DNA of 64,000 nucleotides from Gluconacetobacter azotocaptans (GTDB lineage Bacteria; Pseudomonadota; Alphaproteobacteria; Acetobacterales; Acetobacteraceae). Below, piece by piece: positions 26,273 through 35,401 of the stretch (its first letter is position 1; each line of letters starts with the position of its first letter). The position numbers were made by a program, and so were the translations under genes. Location: contig NZ_JABEQF010000004.1 in assembly GCF_014174355.1 (NCBI RefSeq), positions 186,001 through 250,000 on the forward strand. Reading direction: 5' to 3'. The notes under the pieces are model-generated. The model worked only from the letters and a program-made list of their open reading frames with translations, had not been told where the DNA came from and made no database searches.

Positions 26273-26881
26273 TCAGGCGGCCTTGAGCTGCGCCTCGGCG
26301 AACTCGTAGTTCGCCAGCTTGTCCAGATAGTTGGTGGTGTAGTCCGGGCGACGGTTGCGGAAATCCAGGTAGTAGGAATGTTCCCACACATCCAGGCCCA
26401 GCAGCACCGTGCCCTGGCCCTCGGCCAGCGGGTTCGATCCGTTGGCGGTCTTGGTGACCTTCAGCTTGCCGTCGGACGCCAGGACCAGCCACGCCCAGCC
26501 CGAGCCGAACTGCGTCGTCGCGGCGGTCTTGAAGGCGGCCTTGAAGTCGTCGACGCTGCCGAAATCCTCGGCCAGCTTGGCGGCCAGGGTGTCGGGGATC
26601 GCGCCGCCGGTGGGCGACAGGTTCTGCCAGAACAGGATGTGGTTCCAGTGCTGGCCCGCGTTGTTGAACACCGGGGCCGCCGCCGCATCGCCCTTCACCG
26701 CCAGGATGATCTCCTCGAGCGACTTGCCCTGCAGTTCGGGCTTGGACTCGACGAAGCCGTTCAGCGCGGTGACATAAGCCTGATGGTGCTTGCCGTGGTG
26801 CAGCTCCAGTGTCTCCTGGCACATGCCGCGCGCCGCCAGCGCGTTGGTCTGGTACGGAAGGGTGGGCAATTCGAAAGCCAT
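26273..26881 (-). CDS. sodB: Superoxide dismutase, iron type
   Basis: SodB converts superoxide to oxygen and peroxide in the cytoplasm. The 202-residue protein has all metal ligands: His28, His78, Asp164 and His168 (Asp-Val-Trp-Glu-His). The residue Gln77 in Asn-Ala-Gly-Gln-His-Trp-Asn-His is in the position typical of iron enzymes, whereas manganese enzymes carry the Gln elsewhere. The ATG at 26881 follows AAGGAG. It is divergent from the NDUFAF6-like gene. Confidence 0.95.
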   Translation of the reverse strand: MAFELPTLPYQTNALAARGMCQETLELHHGKHHQAYVTALNGFVESKPELQGKSLEEIILAVKGDAAAAPVFNNAGQHWNHILFWQNLSPTGGAIPDTLAAKLAEDFGSVDDFKAAFKTAATTQFGSGWAWLVLASDGKLKVTKTANGSNPLAEGQGTVLLGLDVWEHSYYLDFRNRRPDYTTNYLDKLANYEFAEAQLKAA

Positions 26882-27014
26882 GAACGTTCTCCTTGGAATT
26901 GCAGGGGCGCAAACCGCCGCCTGTCCAGAGCTATGGGGGCAGGGGAAAGGCGTCAAGTGACGGACGCATGACCGCGTTCTTGTGCGTTCGTCCCGCACGC
27001 GGCATGTCGATGCG

Positions 27015-27869
27015 ATGACCAGCCTCATGACCAGCGAAACCGATCAGCGGACAGGCACGTCCGGCCTGTCCGTCTGCGGTGACATCGCCCGGCGGTCCGA
27101 TCCGGATCGTTTCTTCTGTTCGTTGTTCCTGCCGGCCGCCCTGCGGGAAGACGCGTTCACCCTGATCGCGTTCAATCACGAATCCGTTCGGGCATTGACG
27201 GGAACCCAGTCGCGGTCGGTCGCCGGGCCGCTGGCCGGGATGATCCGCCTGCAATGGTGGCGCGAAATCGTCGAGGGCGCCCCCCACCCCCACGAAGTCT
27301 CCGCCCCCCTGCGCGACCTGATCGCACAGGGCCGGGTGGACCGGCGGACCCTGCTGGGCATTCTCGATGCGCGCGAGGCGGAACTGGAAGGACTGGCCGA
27401 CCGGGATGCCTGGCGCGAGGCGATGTGGCACGGGGCGGGCGGCGTGCAGCGTGCCATCGCCGAGGCCGCCGGCCTGCAGGATGAAGACGCCTTGCGCGCC
27501 GTCGCGTCGCGGGGCGCGGCCTTCGGGGTGGGCGGGCTGCTGCGCCATCTGGACGCGGTGCTGCGCGGCGGCCGGTGCCCGTTGCCCGAGGATGCGCTGA
27601 ACGCCGCCGGCCTGTCGCGCGACGCGGTACAGAATGGCGTCGATCCGGCGCGGCTGGGGCCGCTGCGGACCCTGCTGCGGCAGGAGGGGCTGGCCCTGCT
27701 GCACGCGGGCCGGACCGTGACGCTGCCGCGCGCCGCGCGTGGCGCGGCCCTGCCGGGGGTGCTGGCGCGACGCGACCTGGCCCGTGACGCAGGAGCGGAA
27801 GGTGACGCGGTGCGCGGGGTAGGGGACCGGCTGGCGGTCCTGTGGGCGGCCCTGACCGGGCGGGTTTGA
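27015..27869 (+). CDS. Squalene/phytoene synthase-fold protein, NDUFAF6-like
   Basis: This 284-residue protein has the trans-isoprenyl synthase helical fold but lacks both Asp-rich DxxxD motifs needed for prenyl diphosphate condensation. At the first motif position it has Ala-Phe-Asn-His-Glu, and at the conserved aromatic site Leu-Gln-Trp-Trp-Arg-Glu. This matches the mitochondrial complex I assembly factor NDUFAF6 group, found in many alphaproteobacteria. It likely helps respiratory complex assembly rather than carotenoid or hopanoid synthesis. The start at 27015 or 27027 is undecided. Confidence 0.82.
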   Translation: MTSLMTSETDQRTGTSGLSVCGDIARRSDPDRFFCSLFLPAALREDAFTLIAFNHESVRALTGTQSRSVAGPLAGMIRLQWWREIVEGAPHPHEVSAPLRDLIAQGRVDRRTLLGILDAREAELEGLADRDAWREAMWHGAGGVQRAIAEAAGLQDEDALRAVASRGAAFGVGGLLRHLDAVLRGGRCPLPEDALNAAGLSRDAVQNGVDPARLGPLRTLLRQEGLALLHAGRTVTLPRAARGAALPGVLARRDLARDAGAEGDAVRGVGDRLAVLWAALTGRV

Positions 27870-27876
27870 AAGCCGG

Positions 27877-28752
27877 TCAGGGTGCGTTGGCGACGGTGGC
27901 TTCCATAACGGCGAACAGCGACGAATAATCCTCGTCCGGATGCAGCCGGCGCGTCAGCGACAGAAGCTGTGTGGTGGCCGCCATGGTCGGCAGCGCCGCC
28001 TCGGTCCGGGCGGCATCGGTCATCAGCAGCCGCATGTCCTTCTGCATCAGGCGGGTCGGGAACTGCGGGCTGAAATCGCCGACATGCGCGGCCTTCAGCT
28101 TGCGCTTGTGGTGCGGCGAGATGACGGCCACCGAATCCAGGGCATTGAACAGCAGGTCGCGGTCCAGCCCGGCGGCCAGGCCGTAGGTCACGCCTTCGGC
28201 CACTGCGGCCAGCCCGGCGCCCATGATGCCGTTGACGATCAGCTTCAGCTTCGACCCGCTGCCGGACGGGCCGGCATGGAGCGTCGCCTTGCCGATGACG
28301 TCGAAGATCGGCTGCGCGCGGGCCACATCGGCGGCCTCGCCCCCGACCAGTACGACCAGGGCGCCGGATTCGGCCTCGGGCGTGCTGCCGGAAACCGGGG
28401 CGTCCAGCGCGGTGATGCCGCGCGCCCGGGCCGCCGCCGCCAGGTGCTGCGAGGCCTCGGGCGAGACCGAACTGGTGTTGATCAGCAGCGCGCCCGCCTT
28501 CATGCCGGCCAGCGCGCCGTCGTCCCCATACATCGATGCGGCCAGGGCCTCGTCGTCGGGCACGCAGGCGATTACGGTGTCGGATGCCTCGGCCAGGGCG
28601 CGTGGGGTCGGCAGGAAGCGCACGCTGCCGTCGCCGCCCTTGCCGGACGGGGTGAAAGCCGCGATCTGATAACCGGCGGCGACCAGATTATGGCCCATCC
28701 GGCTGGCCATGGCGCCGAATCCGACGAAGCCGAGGGGGGATAAATCGCTCAT
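27877..28752 (-). CDS. 3-hydroxyisobutyrate dehydrogenase-family oxidoreductase
   Basis: This 291-residue beta-hydroxyacid dehydrogenase starts with the cofactor site Gly-Phe-Val-Gly-Phe-Gly-Ala-Met-Ala-Ser. It shows Asp-Ala-Pro-Val-Ser-Gly-Ser near 117-123 and the catalytic lysine in Gly-Ser-Lys-Leu-Lys-Leu near 170. Related enzymes reduce tartronate semialdehyde, act on 3-hydroxyisobutyrate or oxidise 4-hydroxybutyrate. Context (convergent with the NDUFAF6-like gene, divergent from msrP) does not narrow the substrate. Confidence 0.9.
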   Translation of the reverse strand: MSDLSPLGFVGFGAMASRMGHNLVAAGYQIAAFTPSGKGGDGSVRFLPTPRALAEASDTVIACVPDDEALAASMYGDDGALAGMKAGALLINTSSVSPEASQHLAAAARARGITALDAPVSGSTPEAESGALVVLVGGEAADVARAQPIFDVIGKATLHAGPSGSGSKLKLIVNGIMGAGLAAVAEGVTYGLAAGLDRDLLFNALDSVAVISPHHKRKLKAAHVGDFSPQFPTRLMQKDMRLLMTDAARTEAALPTMAATTQLLSLTRRLHPDEDYSSLFAVMEATVANAP

Positions 28753-28859
28753 GATGCTGATCCTTCCTGTCTTCGGTATATCAGGCGCACAGTGCAGGAG
28801 CGGGGGGACGATGTCACCCCGTAGGCCGTGGCGGACGGCATGTAAGAGGATACTGGTTC

Positions 28860-29819
28860 ATGAGCATCTTTCGATATCCTCGTCCCCCGGCATCGGAGAT
28901 CACGCCCCGGTCGGTCTGGCTGTCGCGGCGTGACCTGCTGGCCACCGGGCTGGCCGGGGCGATCGTGCCGCCCGGCCTCATGGGATCGGCCCCGGCGCGG
29001 GCGGCGCCGCTGACGGCCCGATCCGGCGGACAATCCGCCGAGGGCCTGACGCCGACCCCGTTCCAGGACGTCACGCACTACAATAATTTCTATGAATTCG
29101 GGCTGGAGAAGACCGATCCGGCCGAGCGGTCGGGCGGCTTCCACCCGCATCCGTGGACCGTGCGGGTCGATGGGCTGGTCGCGCATCCCCGCACCTACGA
29201 CATCGACGCGCTGCTGGCCCGGCCGTTGCAGGAACGGCTGTATCGCATGCGCTGCGTCGAGGCCTGGTCGATGGTCATCCCGTGGATCGGCTTCCCGCTG
29301 GCCGAGCTGCTGAAGGAGGTCGAGCCCTTGGGCAGCGCGAAATACGTGGCTTTCGAATCGGTCGTCCGCCCATCGGAAATGCCGGGCCAGTCGGGTGTGC
29401 TGCCGGTGCTGGAGTGGCCGTATGTGGAAGGGCTGCGCCTGGACGAGGCCTTGCATCCGCTGACGGTCCTGGCGGTGGGGCTGTATGGCCAGACGCTGCC
29501 GAACCAGAACGGCGCGCCGATCCGGCTGGTGGTGCCGTGGAAATACGGGTTCAAGGGCGCCAAATCCGTGGTCCGCATCCGCCTGACGGACACCCGGCCC
29601 GCGACCTCGTGGAATCTGCGCGCCCCGGACGAGTACGGGTTCTATGCCAACGTCAATCCCGAGGTCGATCATCCGCGCTGGAGCCAGGCGAGCGAGCGCC
29701 CGATCGGCGCGCGCGGCGGCTTCTTCGGCGCGGCGCGCAAGCCGACCCTGCCGTTCAACGGCTATGGCGAGCAGGTGGCGGCCCTGTACGCCGGCATGAA
29801 CCTGCGTCGCGATTTCTGA
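28860..29819 (+). CDS. msrP: Periplasmic methionine sulfoxide reductase, catalytic subunit
   Basis: MsrP (YedY) reduces methionine sulfoxide in periplasmic proteins using a molybdopterin cofactor. The 319-residue precursor has a Tat signal (Ser-Arg-Arg-Asp-Leu-Leu at 22-27, cleavage near 48). The molybdenum-binding Cys132 is in Arg-Met-Arg-Cys-Val-Glu-Ala-Trp. The family sequence Thr-His-Tyr-Asn-Asn-Phe-Tyr-Glu-Phe near 72-80 is intact. Two nt separate it from msrQ, its membrane partner. Confidence 0.97.
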   Translation: MSIFRYPRPPASEITPRSVWLSRRDLLATGLAGAIVPPGLMGSAPARAAPLTARSGGQSAEGLTPTPFQDVTHYNNFYEFGLEKTDPAERSGGFHPHPWTVRVDGLVAHPRTYDIDALLARPLQERLYRMRCVEAWSMVIPWIGFPLAELLKEVEPLGSAKYVAFESVVRPSEMPGQSGVLPVLEWPYVEGLRLDEALHPLTVLAVGLYGQTLPNQNGAPIRLVVPWKYGFKGAKSVVRIRLTDTRPATSWNLRAPDEYGFYANVNPEVDHPRWSQASERPIGARGGFFGAARKPTLPFNGYGEQVAALYAGMNLRRDF

Positions 29820-29821
29820 CG

Positions 29822-30463
29822 ATGGCGGCACGAGCGGACAGGCAGGGCCGGCAGGCGGGGGGATGGCGACCATCGGCCGGGATGATTCGGGCCGTCCTGT
29901 ACGCCGTGGGGCTGGTCCCGGCGGCGGCGACCTTCGCGATGGGGCTGGCGGACCGGCTGGGCGCGGACCCGGTCAATGTCTTCGAGCGCACGCTGGGCCT
30001 GTGGGCCATCCGCTTCCTGATCCTGTCCCTGTGCGTGACGCCGCTGCGCGAACTGGCCGGCATCAATCTGCTGCGCTACCGGCGGGCGCTGGGCCTGCTG
30101 GCGTTCTGGTATGCGCTGTTTCACGTCACGGTCTATGTCGGCCTGGACCAGGGGTTCGACGGCGCGGTGCTGCTGGCCGACATCACGCGGCGGCCGTTCG
30201 TCATCCTGGGGATGGTGGCGTTCCTGATCGTGTCGGTGCTGGCGGCCACGTCGAATGCATGGTCCATCCGGCACCTTGGCCGGCGCTGGCGGGCCGTGCA
30301 TCGCATGGTGTATCTGGCGGGCCTGTGCGCGGCCGTGCATTTCATCCTGTCCTTCAAATTGCTGCGTGTCGAACCGCTGCTGTATGCCGTCGTCATGGCA
30401 GTGCTGCTGCTGTATCGCCTGCTGCCCGGCACGGTCCGGCGCGGGCGCCTCGCACAAAGATGA
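29822..30463 (+). CDS. msrQ: Heme-binding membrane subunit MsrQ
   Basis: MsrQ is the six-helix b-type cytochrome that passes quinone-derived electrons to MsrP. The 213-residue protein shows five to six transmembrane segments from residue 21 on and conserved histidines in helices (Phe-His-Val near 100, His-Arg-Met-Val-Tyr-Leu and Val-His-Phe later). The start at 29822 lies 2 nt after the msrP stop, so the two are coupled. Confidence 0.95.
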   Translation: MAARADRQGRQAGGWRPSAGMIRAVLYAVGLVPAAATFAMGLADRLGADPVNVFERTLGLWAIRFLILSLCVTPLRELAGINLLRYRRALGLLAFWYALFHVTVYVGLDQGFDGAVLLADITRRPFVILGMVAFLIVSVLAATSNAWSIRHLGRRWRAVHRMVYLAGLCAAVHFILSFKLLRVEPLLYAVVMAVLLLYRLLPGTVRRGRLAQR

Positions 30464-30533
30464 TGCCAGGGACCATCGGGGGAACGTGGCATGACGGTAC
30501 GGTCCATTCCGCACCTGCAGCCCGGTTGTCCCG

Positions 30534-31463
30534 ATGCCGTCCTCGCCCGCTTTCGATGAATTGTTTGCCGTTCTCGCCGAAGGGCCGCCCATAGCGGCCG
30601 CCGTCATTCACCCCTGCAGCGTCCCCGCGCTGGAGGCCGCCGTGGGCCTCCGGCAGAAGGGGATCGTCCAGCCCGTCCTGGTCGGTCCGGCCGCCACCAT
30701 CCGCGATATCGCGCGGTCGGCGTCGATCGACCTGTCCGGCTGCCGCCTGATCGAGGCCGGGGACGAACGGACGGCCGCATCGCGTGGCGTGGGCCTGGCG
30801 CGCGACGGCGCGGTCGGGATCCTGATGAAGGGATCGCTTCATTCCAGCGTGTTCCTGCGCGAGATCGGACATCGTGAATCGGGCCTGCGGACCGACCGGC
30901 GCATGAGCCACGTCTTTGTCCTGGACGTGCCGGCCTGGCCGCGCCTGCTGCTGCTGACGGACGGGGCGGTGAACATCGCCCCGGACCTGCCGGCGCGGCG
31001 GGACATCGTGCAGAACGCGATCGACCTTGCCCATGTGATCGGTATTGCCCGGCCCCGGGTCGCGATCCTGTCGGCGATCGAAACGGTCAATCCCGACCTG
31101 CCGTCCTCTCTGGATGCCGCTCTTCTGGCGAAGATGGCGGAACGGGGCCAGATCTCGGGCGCGGTGGTGGACGGACCGCTGGCGCTGGACAATGCGCTGA
31201 GTATCGAGGCCGCGCGCTGCAAGGGCGTGCAGTCGCCGGTCGCGGGCCACGCCGATATCCTGGTCGTCCCGGACCTGGAGGCCGGAAACATGCTGGCCAA
31301 GCAGATGATTTTCATGGGCGGGGCCGCGGCCGCGGGCATCGTGCTGGGCGCGCGCGTGCCCGTCGTCCTGACCAGCCGCGCGGATTCGGTGCGTACGCGG
31401 ATCCTGTCCGGCATGCTGGCGGCGGTCATGTCCCGGGCAGGCGCGGTGTCGGCGGCCACGTAG
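30534..31463 (+). CDS. Phosphate acetyl/butyryltransferase-family protein
   Basis: This 309-residue enzyme fits the PTA_PTB family, which interconverts acyl-CoA and acyl phosphate. The C-terminal core has Gly-Asp-type loops replaced by Ala-Gly-His-Ala-Asp-Ile-Leu-Val-Val-Pro-Asp-Leu-Glu-Ala-Gly-Asn, the conserved acyl-CoA site, and Asn-Met-Leu-Ala-Lys-Gln. Closest in build to the short phosphotransbutyrylase-like or acetyltransferase-like forms. No acetate kinase gene follows, unlike the usual pta-ackA pair. It lies 70 nt after msrQ, which may be coincidence. Confidence 0.85.
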   Translation: MPSSPAFDELFAVLAEGPPIAAAVIHPCSVPALEAAVGLRQKGIVQPVLVGPAATIRDIARSASIDLSGCRLIEAGDERTAASRGVGLARDGAVGILMKGSLHSSVFLREIGHRESGLRTDRRMSHVFVLDVPAWPRLLLLTDGAVNIAPDLPARRDIVQNAIDLAHVIGIARPRVAILSAIETVNPDLPSSLDAALLAKMAERGQISGAVVDGPLALDNALSIEAARCKGVQSPVAGHADILVVPDLEAGNMLAKQMIFMGGAAAAGIVLGARVPVVLTSRADSVRTRILSGMLAAVMSRAGAVSAAT

Positions 31464-31937
31464 CCGGCGCGGTCCGCGAAGGGAGCATCCCCTGAGGCCG
31501 GTGACCTGGCGATGCGAAAATCGGTTCCCTGCCATGCGTGCCTCGAATGTTTGCGGGCGCGTCGCGTCTGAAAGGACGGTTGAATAAATTATAGATAATG
31601 AAAGAAAGAAATTGAATCGTTGGGGTGTTGTGAAAGATATCCGCGTATGGGTTCCGCCAGCCATGCGATGGTGTGGGAACCGTTTCCCTCGCGGAGAGAT
31701 GATGCGCCGGAATGCAGGGCCGAATGGCATGAGGATAGGGCGTTCCGGCGAACCAGGCAGGGCTGGCAAGGGTATGGCTGTACTATTCCGTTTTCAGGAA
31801 AAGCGGTTGACCCGCATCAATTTTGTCCCGCCAGATCGGGACTATGCCCGGACCGTCCCCGAAGCCGCCGCCGGACGTCCGGCAGGCCTGATTGCAGTGA
31901 CAGGCGCAAGCATGCCGATGTCATTCCGGAGAAGATC
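31464..31937. other. Non-coding leader before mqo
   Basis: The 474-nt gap contains no convincing gene. A block at about 31580-31640 is much richer in A and T than the surroundings and may hold the mqo promoter: TTGAAT at 31612-31617 with GATATC 18 nt on is one weak candidate. If so, the leader would be about 290 nt. I see no known riboswitch fold by eye. Confidence 0.5.
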
Positions 31938-33434
31938 ATGACCTCGAATACCACCCGAACCGATTTTGCCTATGACGTCGTCCTGATCGGTGGCGGGGTA
32001 ATGAGCGCGACGCTGGGTGCGCTGCTGAAATTGCTGCAGCCGGACTGGTCGATCGGCCTGTTCGGGCGTCTGGATGACGTGGCGCTGGAGAGTTCCAATG
32101 CCTGGAACAATGCCGGCACCGGCCATGCGGCCCTGTGCGAACTGAACTACACCCCCGAACGCGCCGACGGGACGATTGATATTTCCAAGGCGGTGGGCGT
32201 CAACGAGGCCTTTCAGATCTCACGCCAGTTCTGGGCCTATCTGGTCGAATCGGGAGTGATCCCGTCGCCGCGTGAATTCATCAATCCCATTCCGCACATG
32301 AGTTTCGTCTGGGGCGCCGAGAATGGCGACTACCTTCGTCGCCGTTATGAGGCGCTGAAGGACCATCCGCTTTTCGCGGGCATGCGCTTTTCGACCGATC
32401 CGGCGCAGTTGAAGCAGTGGATGCCGCTGGTGATGGAGGGCCGGACGGCCGGCACCCCGCTGGCCGCCACGTGGATCGCCTCGGGCACCGACGTCAATTT
32501 CGGCGCACTGACGCATCTGCTGGTTCATTTCCTGACGCAGCAGCCCGGATTCGACCTGAAGCTGGGGCATGAGGTCGAGGACCTGACCCGCGACGCATCG
32601 GGTGGCTGGCACGTGGCCGTCCGCGACCTTGCCGGCGGTACCAAATTGTCGGTCGGCGCGCGGTTCGTCTTTATCGGTGCGGGCGGCGGGGCGCTGCCGC
32701 TGCTGCAGAAAACGGGCATTCCCGAATCGAAGGGCATCGGCGGATTCCCCGTCAGCGGCCAGTTCCTGCGCTGCAAGAATCCCGAAGTTGCCGCCCACCA
32801 TCACGCCAAGGTCTACGGCAAGGCCTCGGTCGGCGCGCCGCCGATGTCGGTGCCGCATCTGGATACGCGCGTCATCGACGGTAAACCCGGCCTGCTGTTC
32901 GGGCCCTATGCCGGGTTCTCGACCAAGTTCCTCAAGAAAGGGTCGCTGTGGGACCTGCCGTGTTCGATCGGCATGGACAATATCGGGGCGATGCTGGCTG
33001 TGGCCCGCGACAACATGGCCCTGACCAAATATCTGATCCAGCAGGTCATGCAGTCGAACCAGGCCCGCCTGACGGCGCTGCGCGATTTCGTGCCGACCGC
33101 ACGGGCCGAGGATTGGGAACTGATCGTTGCCGGCCAGCGCGTCCAGGTGATCAAGAAAGATGCGCAGAAGGGCGGCGTGCTGCAGTTCGGCACCGAGGTC
33201 ATTACCGGCGCGAACGGTTCGGTCGCCGCCCTGCTGGGCGCATCCCCCGGGGCGTCCACCGCCGTGCCGATCATGCTGACGGTCATCCGCAAATGCTTCG
33301 CCAGCGAATTGCCGCGGTGGGAGCCCAAGCTGAAGGAAATGATTCCTTCGTTCGGCGGGACACTGGCCGATCGACCGGAACTCTGCGCCCATGTCCACGA
33401 CTGGACGACGCGGGCGTTGCAACTGGAAGGCTGA
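31938..33434 (+). CDS. mqo: Malate:quinone oxidoreductase
   Basis: Mqo oxidises malate to oxaloacetate and passes electrons directly to quinone at the inner face of the membrane; acetic acid bacteria often use it in place of NAD-malate dehydrogenase. The 498-residue flavoprotein has the FAD site Ile-Gly-Gly-Gly-Val-Met-Ser-Ala near 17-24, Asn-Ala-Gly-Thr-Gly-His-Ala near 58-64 and the typical C-terminal Gly-Ala-Ser-Pro-Gly-Ala-Ser-Thr-Ala. The start at 31938 is set by GGAGAAG and the conserved N-terminus; longer in-frame translation from 31620 lacks support. Confidence 0.96.
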   Translation: MTSNTTRTDFAYDVVLIGGGVMSATLGALLKLLQPDWSIGLFGRLDDVALESSNAWNNAGTGHAALCELNYTPERADGTIDISKAVGVNEAFQISRQFWAYLVESGVIPSPREFINPIPHMSFVWGAENGDYLRRRYEALKDHPLFAGMRFSTDPAQLKQWMPLVMEGRTAGTPLAATWIASGTDVNFGALTHLLVHFLTQQPGFDLKLGHEVEDLTRDASGGWHVAVRDLAGGTKLSVGARFVFIGAGGGALPLLQKTGIPESKGIGGFPVSGQFLRCKNPEVAAHHHAKVYGKASVGAPPMSVPHLDTRVIDGKPGLLFGPYAGFSTKFLKKGSLWDLPCSIGMDNIGAMLAVARDNMALTKYLIQQVMQSNQARLTALRDFVPTARAEDWELIVAGQRVQVIKKDAQKGGVLQFGTEVITGANGSVAALLGASPGASTAVPIMLTVIRKCFASELPRWEPKLKEMIPSFGGTLADRPELCAHVHDWTTRALQLEG

Positions 33435-33451
33435 AAGCCGCCGGACGGAAA

Positions 33452-33482
33452 GGCCGCCTGTCGGGCCTCGCGACAGGCGGCC
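33452..33482 (+). terminator. Hairpin after mqo
   Basis: A perfect 12-bp stem GGCCGCCTGTCG (33452-33463) pairs with its complement at 33471-33482 around a 7-nt loop, 17 nt past the mqo stop. A second small dyad, GATGCC/GGCATC, follows at once. There is no T-run. Confidence 0.7.
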
Positions 33483-33504
33483 GATGCCACGGCATCAGAG
33501 GCTG

Positions 33505-33561
33505 TTTTAAAAGTGGGTATGCCGAGCGAGAGTGCCGCGCAGCGGTAGGCCCGCCTTTAAA
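33505..33561. repeat. Imperfect inverted repeat between mqo and the NYN gene
   Basis: TTTAAAAGTGGG (33506-33517) and CCCGCCTTTAAA (33550-33561) pair at 10 of 12 positions plus one G-U, enclosing a further TGCCGC/GCGGTA hairpin. The A/T-rich ends contrast with the neighbourhood. It may be the terminator of the NYN gene or the relic of a small mobile element end. Confidence 0.5.
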
Positions 33562-34173
33562 TCAGTCGCTGTGGTCGAGTTCGCTCATCTGGTCGGCCGG
33601 ATGGCGGATGGGGGTCTGCTGGTGACGGAGCGTTCGGGCTTCGGCCTGCCGGCGGGTGAACTGGGGGGCGATGTCGGCCAGGTCGATGAACTGATCGGCC
33701 TGGCGTCGCAGATCGTCACCGATCAGGGGCGGCGTGGTGCGGACCGATGAAATGACCGACGTGCGCACGCCCTGCCGCTGGACCGATTCGAGAAGGCGCC
33801 GGAAATCCGCGTCGCCGCTGAACAATACGGCATGGTCGATTTTTGAGGCCATCTCCATCATGTCCACCGCCAGTTCGATATCCATGCTGCCCTTGACCCG
33901 CCTGCGGCCGTTCTGGTCAACGAATTCACGCGCCGTCTTGGTCACCAGGAAATAACCGTTATAGACCAGCCAGTCGGTCAGGGGCTTAAGGGGGGAGTAT
34001 TCCTCGCTCTCCAGGATGGCTGAATAGTAATAGGCGCGGATCACATGGCATTTGCCACGAAAAAACGCGAGGAGGTTGCGATAATCGACATCGAATCCCA
34101 GGTGGCGCGACGCTGAATACAGGCTTGCACCGTCGATAAAGAGGCATACGCGTTCATTGGGTTGAAAAAACAT
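33562..34173 (-). CDS. NYN-domain (LabA/DUF88) PIN-like protein
   Basis: This 203-residue protein belongs to the NYN/PIN-like nuclease fold: Cys-Leu-Phe-Ile-Asp-Gly-Ala-Ser-Leu-Tyr near 10-19, an acidic helix with Asp-Ile-Glu-Leu-Ala-Val-Asp-Met-Met near 98-106, and Phe-Ser-Gly-Asp-Ala-Asp-Phe near 118-124. The three acidic sites match the metal-binding residues of RNA-cleaving members. The C-terminus is charged and probably flexible. The start is the ATG at 34173, with AGGGA upstream. It stands alone, without a toxin, CRISPR or restriction partner. Its target is unknown. Confidence 0.85.
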   Translation of the reverse strand: MFFQPNERVCLFIDGASLYSASRHLGFDVDYRNLLAFFRGKCHVIRAYYYSAILESEEYSPLKPLTDWLVYNGYFLVTKTAREFVDQNGRRRVKGSMDIELAVDMMEMASKIDHAVLFSGDADFRRLLESVQRQGVRTSVISSVRTTPPLIGDDLRRQADQFIDLADIAPQFTRRQAEARTLRHQQTPIRHPADQMSELDHSD

Positions 34174-34411
34174 GCGATCTGATCCCTGAAACGTCCTGAA
34201 GCCCACATCCTGATGCGGGGCAACTCTGTTACGCATCCGTTTCGCCTCTCCAGACCGACGATAAAGAGGTCGGCGTGAAATTGGTATGGTAGAAGTTGCC
34301 ATGTCTGCGGTTTTGGGCTGGAAAAAATCGAAAAAACAGGGACAAGCCGGTCGTGGCCACGACCACGGCGGCTATTCGTGACGTGCAGATGGCACGGGGA
34401 CTGGGCGACGA

Positions 34412-34909
34412 ATGATCTTGATTGCGATAGGGGCCAACCTGCCCGGCCCGGACGGCGAGGGGCCGCTGGCCACCTGCCGGTGGGCTGTGGAACAGATCGC
34501 CGCGATACCGGGCATCACTGTCGAGGCGGTGTCCCACTGGTATGAAAGCGCGCCGGTCCCGCCGTCCGGGCAGCCGCCTTACATTAACGGTGTGGTGCGG
34601 GCGACGGGGGCAATCTCGCCCGAAGCCCTGCTGGCGGCGTTGCAGCAGATCGAGGCGCGGGCCGGCCGGGTGCGTACGGTGGCCAATGCGGCACGCCCGC
34701 TGGACCTTGATATCGTGGCGATGGGGGCCTGCGTGCGGGCGGCGCCGGACCCCATTCTGCCGCACCCCCGGGCAGAGGCGCGCGCCTTCGTGCTGCTGCC
34801 GGTGCGCGACGTGGCGCCCGGCTGGCGCGACCCGCATTCGGGCCGGTCGGTCGACGATCTGGTGGCGGGCGTGGCCGACCAGGTGATCCATCGCCTGGCG
34901 CCGTCCTGA
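34412..34909 (+). CDS. folK: 6-hydroxymethyl-7,8-dihydropterin pyrophosphokinase
   Basis: FolK transfers pyrophosphate from ATP to the pterin in folate synthesis. The 165-residue protein has the start Ile-Ala-Ile-Gly-Ala-Asn-Leu, Trp-Tyr-Glu-Ser-Ala-Pro-Val near 43-49, Tyr-Ile-Asn-Gly, Arg-Pro-Leu-Asp-Leu-Asp-Ile near 94-100 (metal-binding aspartates) and Leu-Pro-His-Pro-Arg. Other folate genes are not adjacent; it precedes rpoZ. Confidence 0.93.
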   Translation: MILIAIGANLPGPDGEGPLATCRWAVEQIAAIPGITVEAVSHWYESAPVPPSGQPPYINGVVRATGAISPEALLAALQQIEARAGRVRTVANAARPLDLDIVAMGACVRAAPDPILPHPRAEARAFVLLPVRDVAPGWRDPHSGRSVDDLVAGVADQVIHRLAPS

Positions 34910-35001
34910 CCGTTGTGGCGACCGACCGGATGCTTGCTTTTTCGGGGCCTGGTGGGTAAAGATGATTTTTTACCTGACACTTTATACCGGAGGCTGGCCT
35001 C

Positions 35002-35397
35002 ATGGCTCGCGTTACCGTCGAAGACTGCGTTGAACGGATTCCCAACCGATTCGAGCTGGTTCTGCTCGCGGCGCAGCGCGCACGTAACCTGTCGCGGGGC
35101 GAGGAACTGACGGTCGATCGCGACAACGACAAGAACCCTGTCGTTGCCCTGCGTGAGATCGCGGACCAGACCATCGGGCTGGAACAGATCCGCAGCGACC
35201 TCATCCGTTCCCTGGCCCGCGCGCCCGAGCCCGAGCCGGCGGACGAGGAGGTCATGGATCTGATCCCGACCGAGCAGAATATCTTCGGTCTTCAGGATGT
35301 CTCGCCCGAGGAGGAATCCGGCCACGGCGCCGGCATGTCCGCCGAGGAACTCGAGGCTGCGATCGAGGCCGAACTGGGCGGCCGCGCACGGCGGTAG
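35002..35397 (+). CDS. rpoZ: RNA polymerase omega subunit
   Basis: Omega assists beta' folding and, in proteobacteria, forms part of one ppGpp site on RNA polymerase. The 131-residue protein begins Ala-Arg-Val-Thr-Val-Glu-Asp-Cys and has [14 protein letters not shown], the omega signature. The acidic C-terminal half is longer than in E. coli (91 aa), as common in alphaproteobacteria. GGAGG precedes the ATG. rsh follows after 4 nt, linking the ppGpp binder to the ppGpp enzyme. Confidence 0.96.
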   Translation: MARVTVEDCVERIPNRFELVLLAAQRARNLSRGEELTVDRDNDKNPVVALREIADQTIGLEQIRSDLIRSLARAPEPEPADEEVMDLIPTEQNIFGLQDVSPEEESGHGAGMSAEELEAAIEAELGGRARR

Positions 35398-35401
35398 GCC
35401 C

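Noticed and set aside
27015-27869. Phytoene or squalene synthase for carotenoids/hopanoids
   Set aside because: Both Asp-rich substrate motifs are missing and no isoprenoid genes are adjacent; NDUFAF6-like fits better.
31612-31941. A 109-codon frame upstream of mqo
   Set aside because: TTG start without a ribosome site, composition like non-coding DNA, and it runs into the mqo start.
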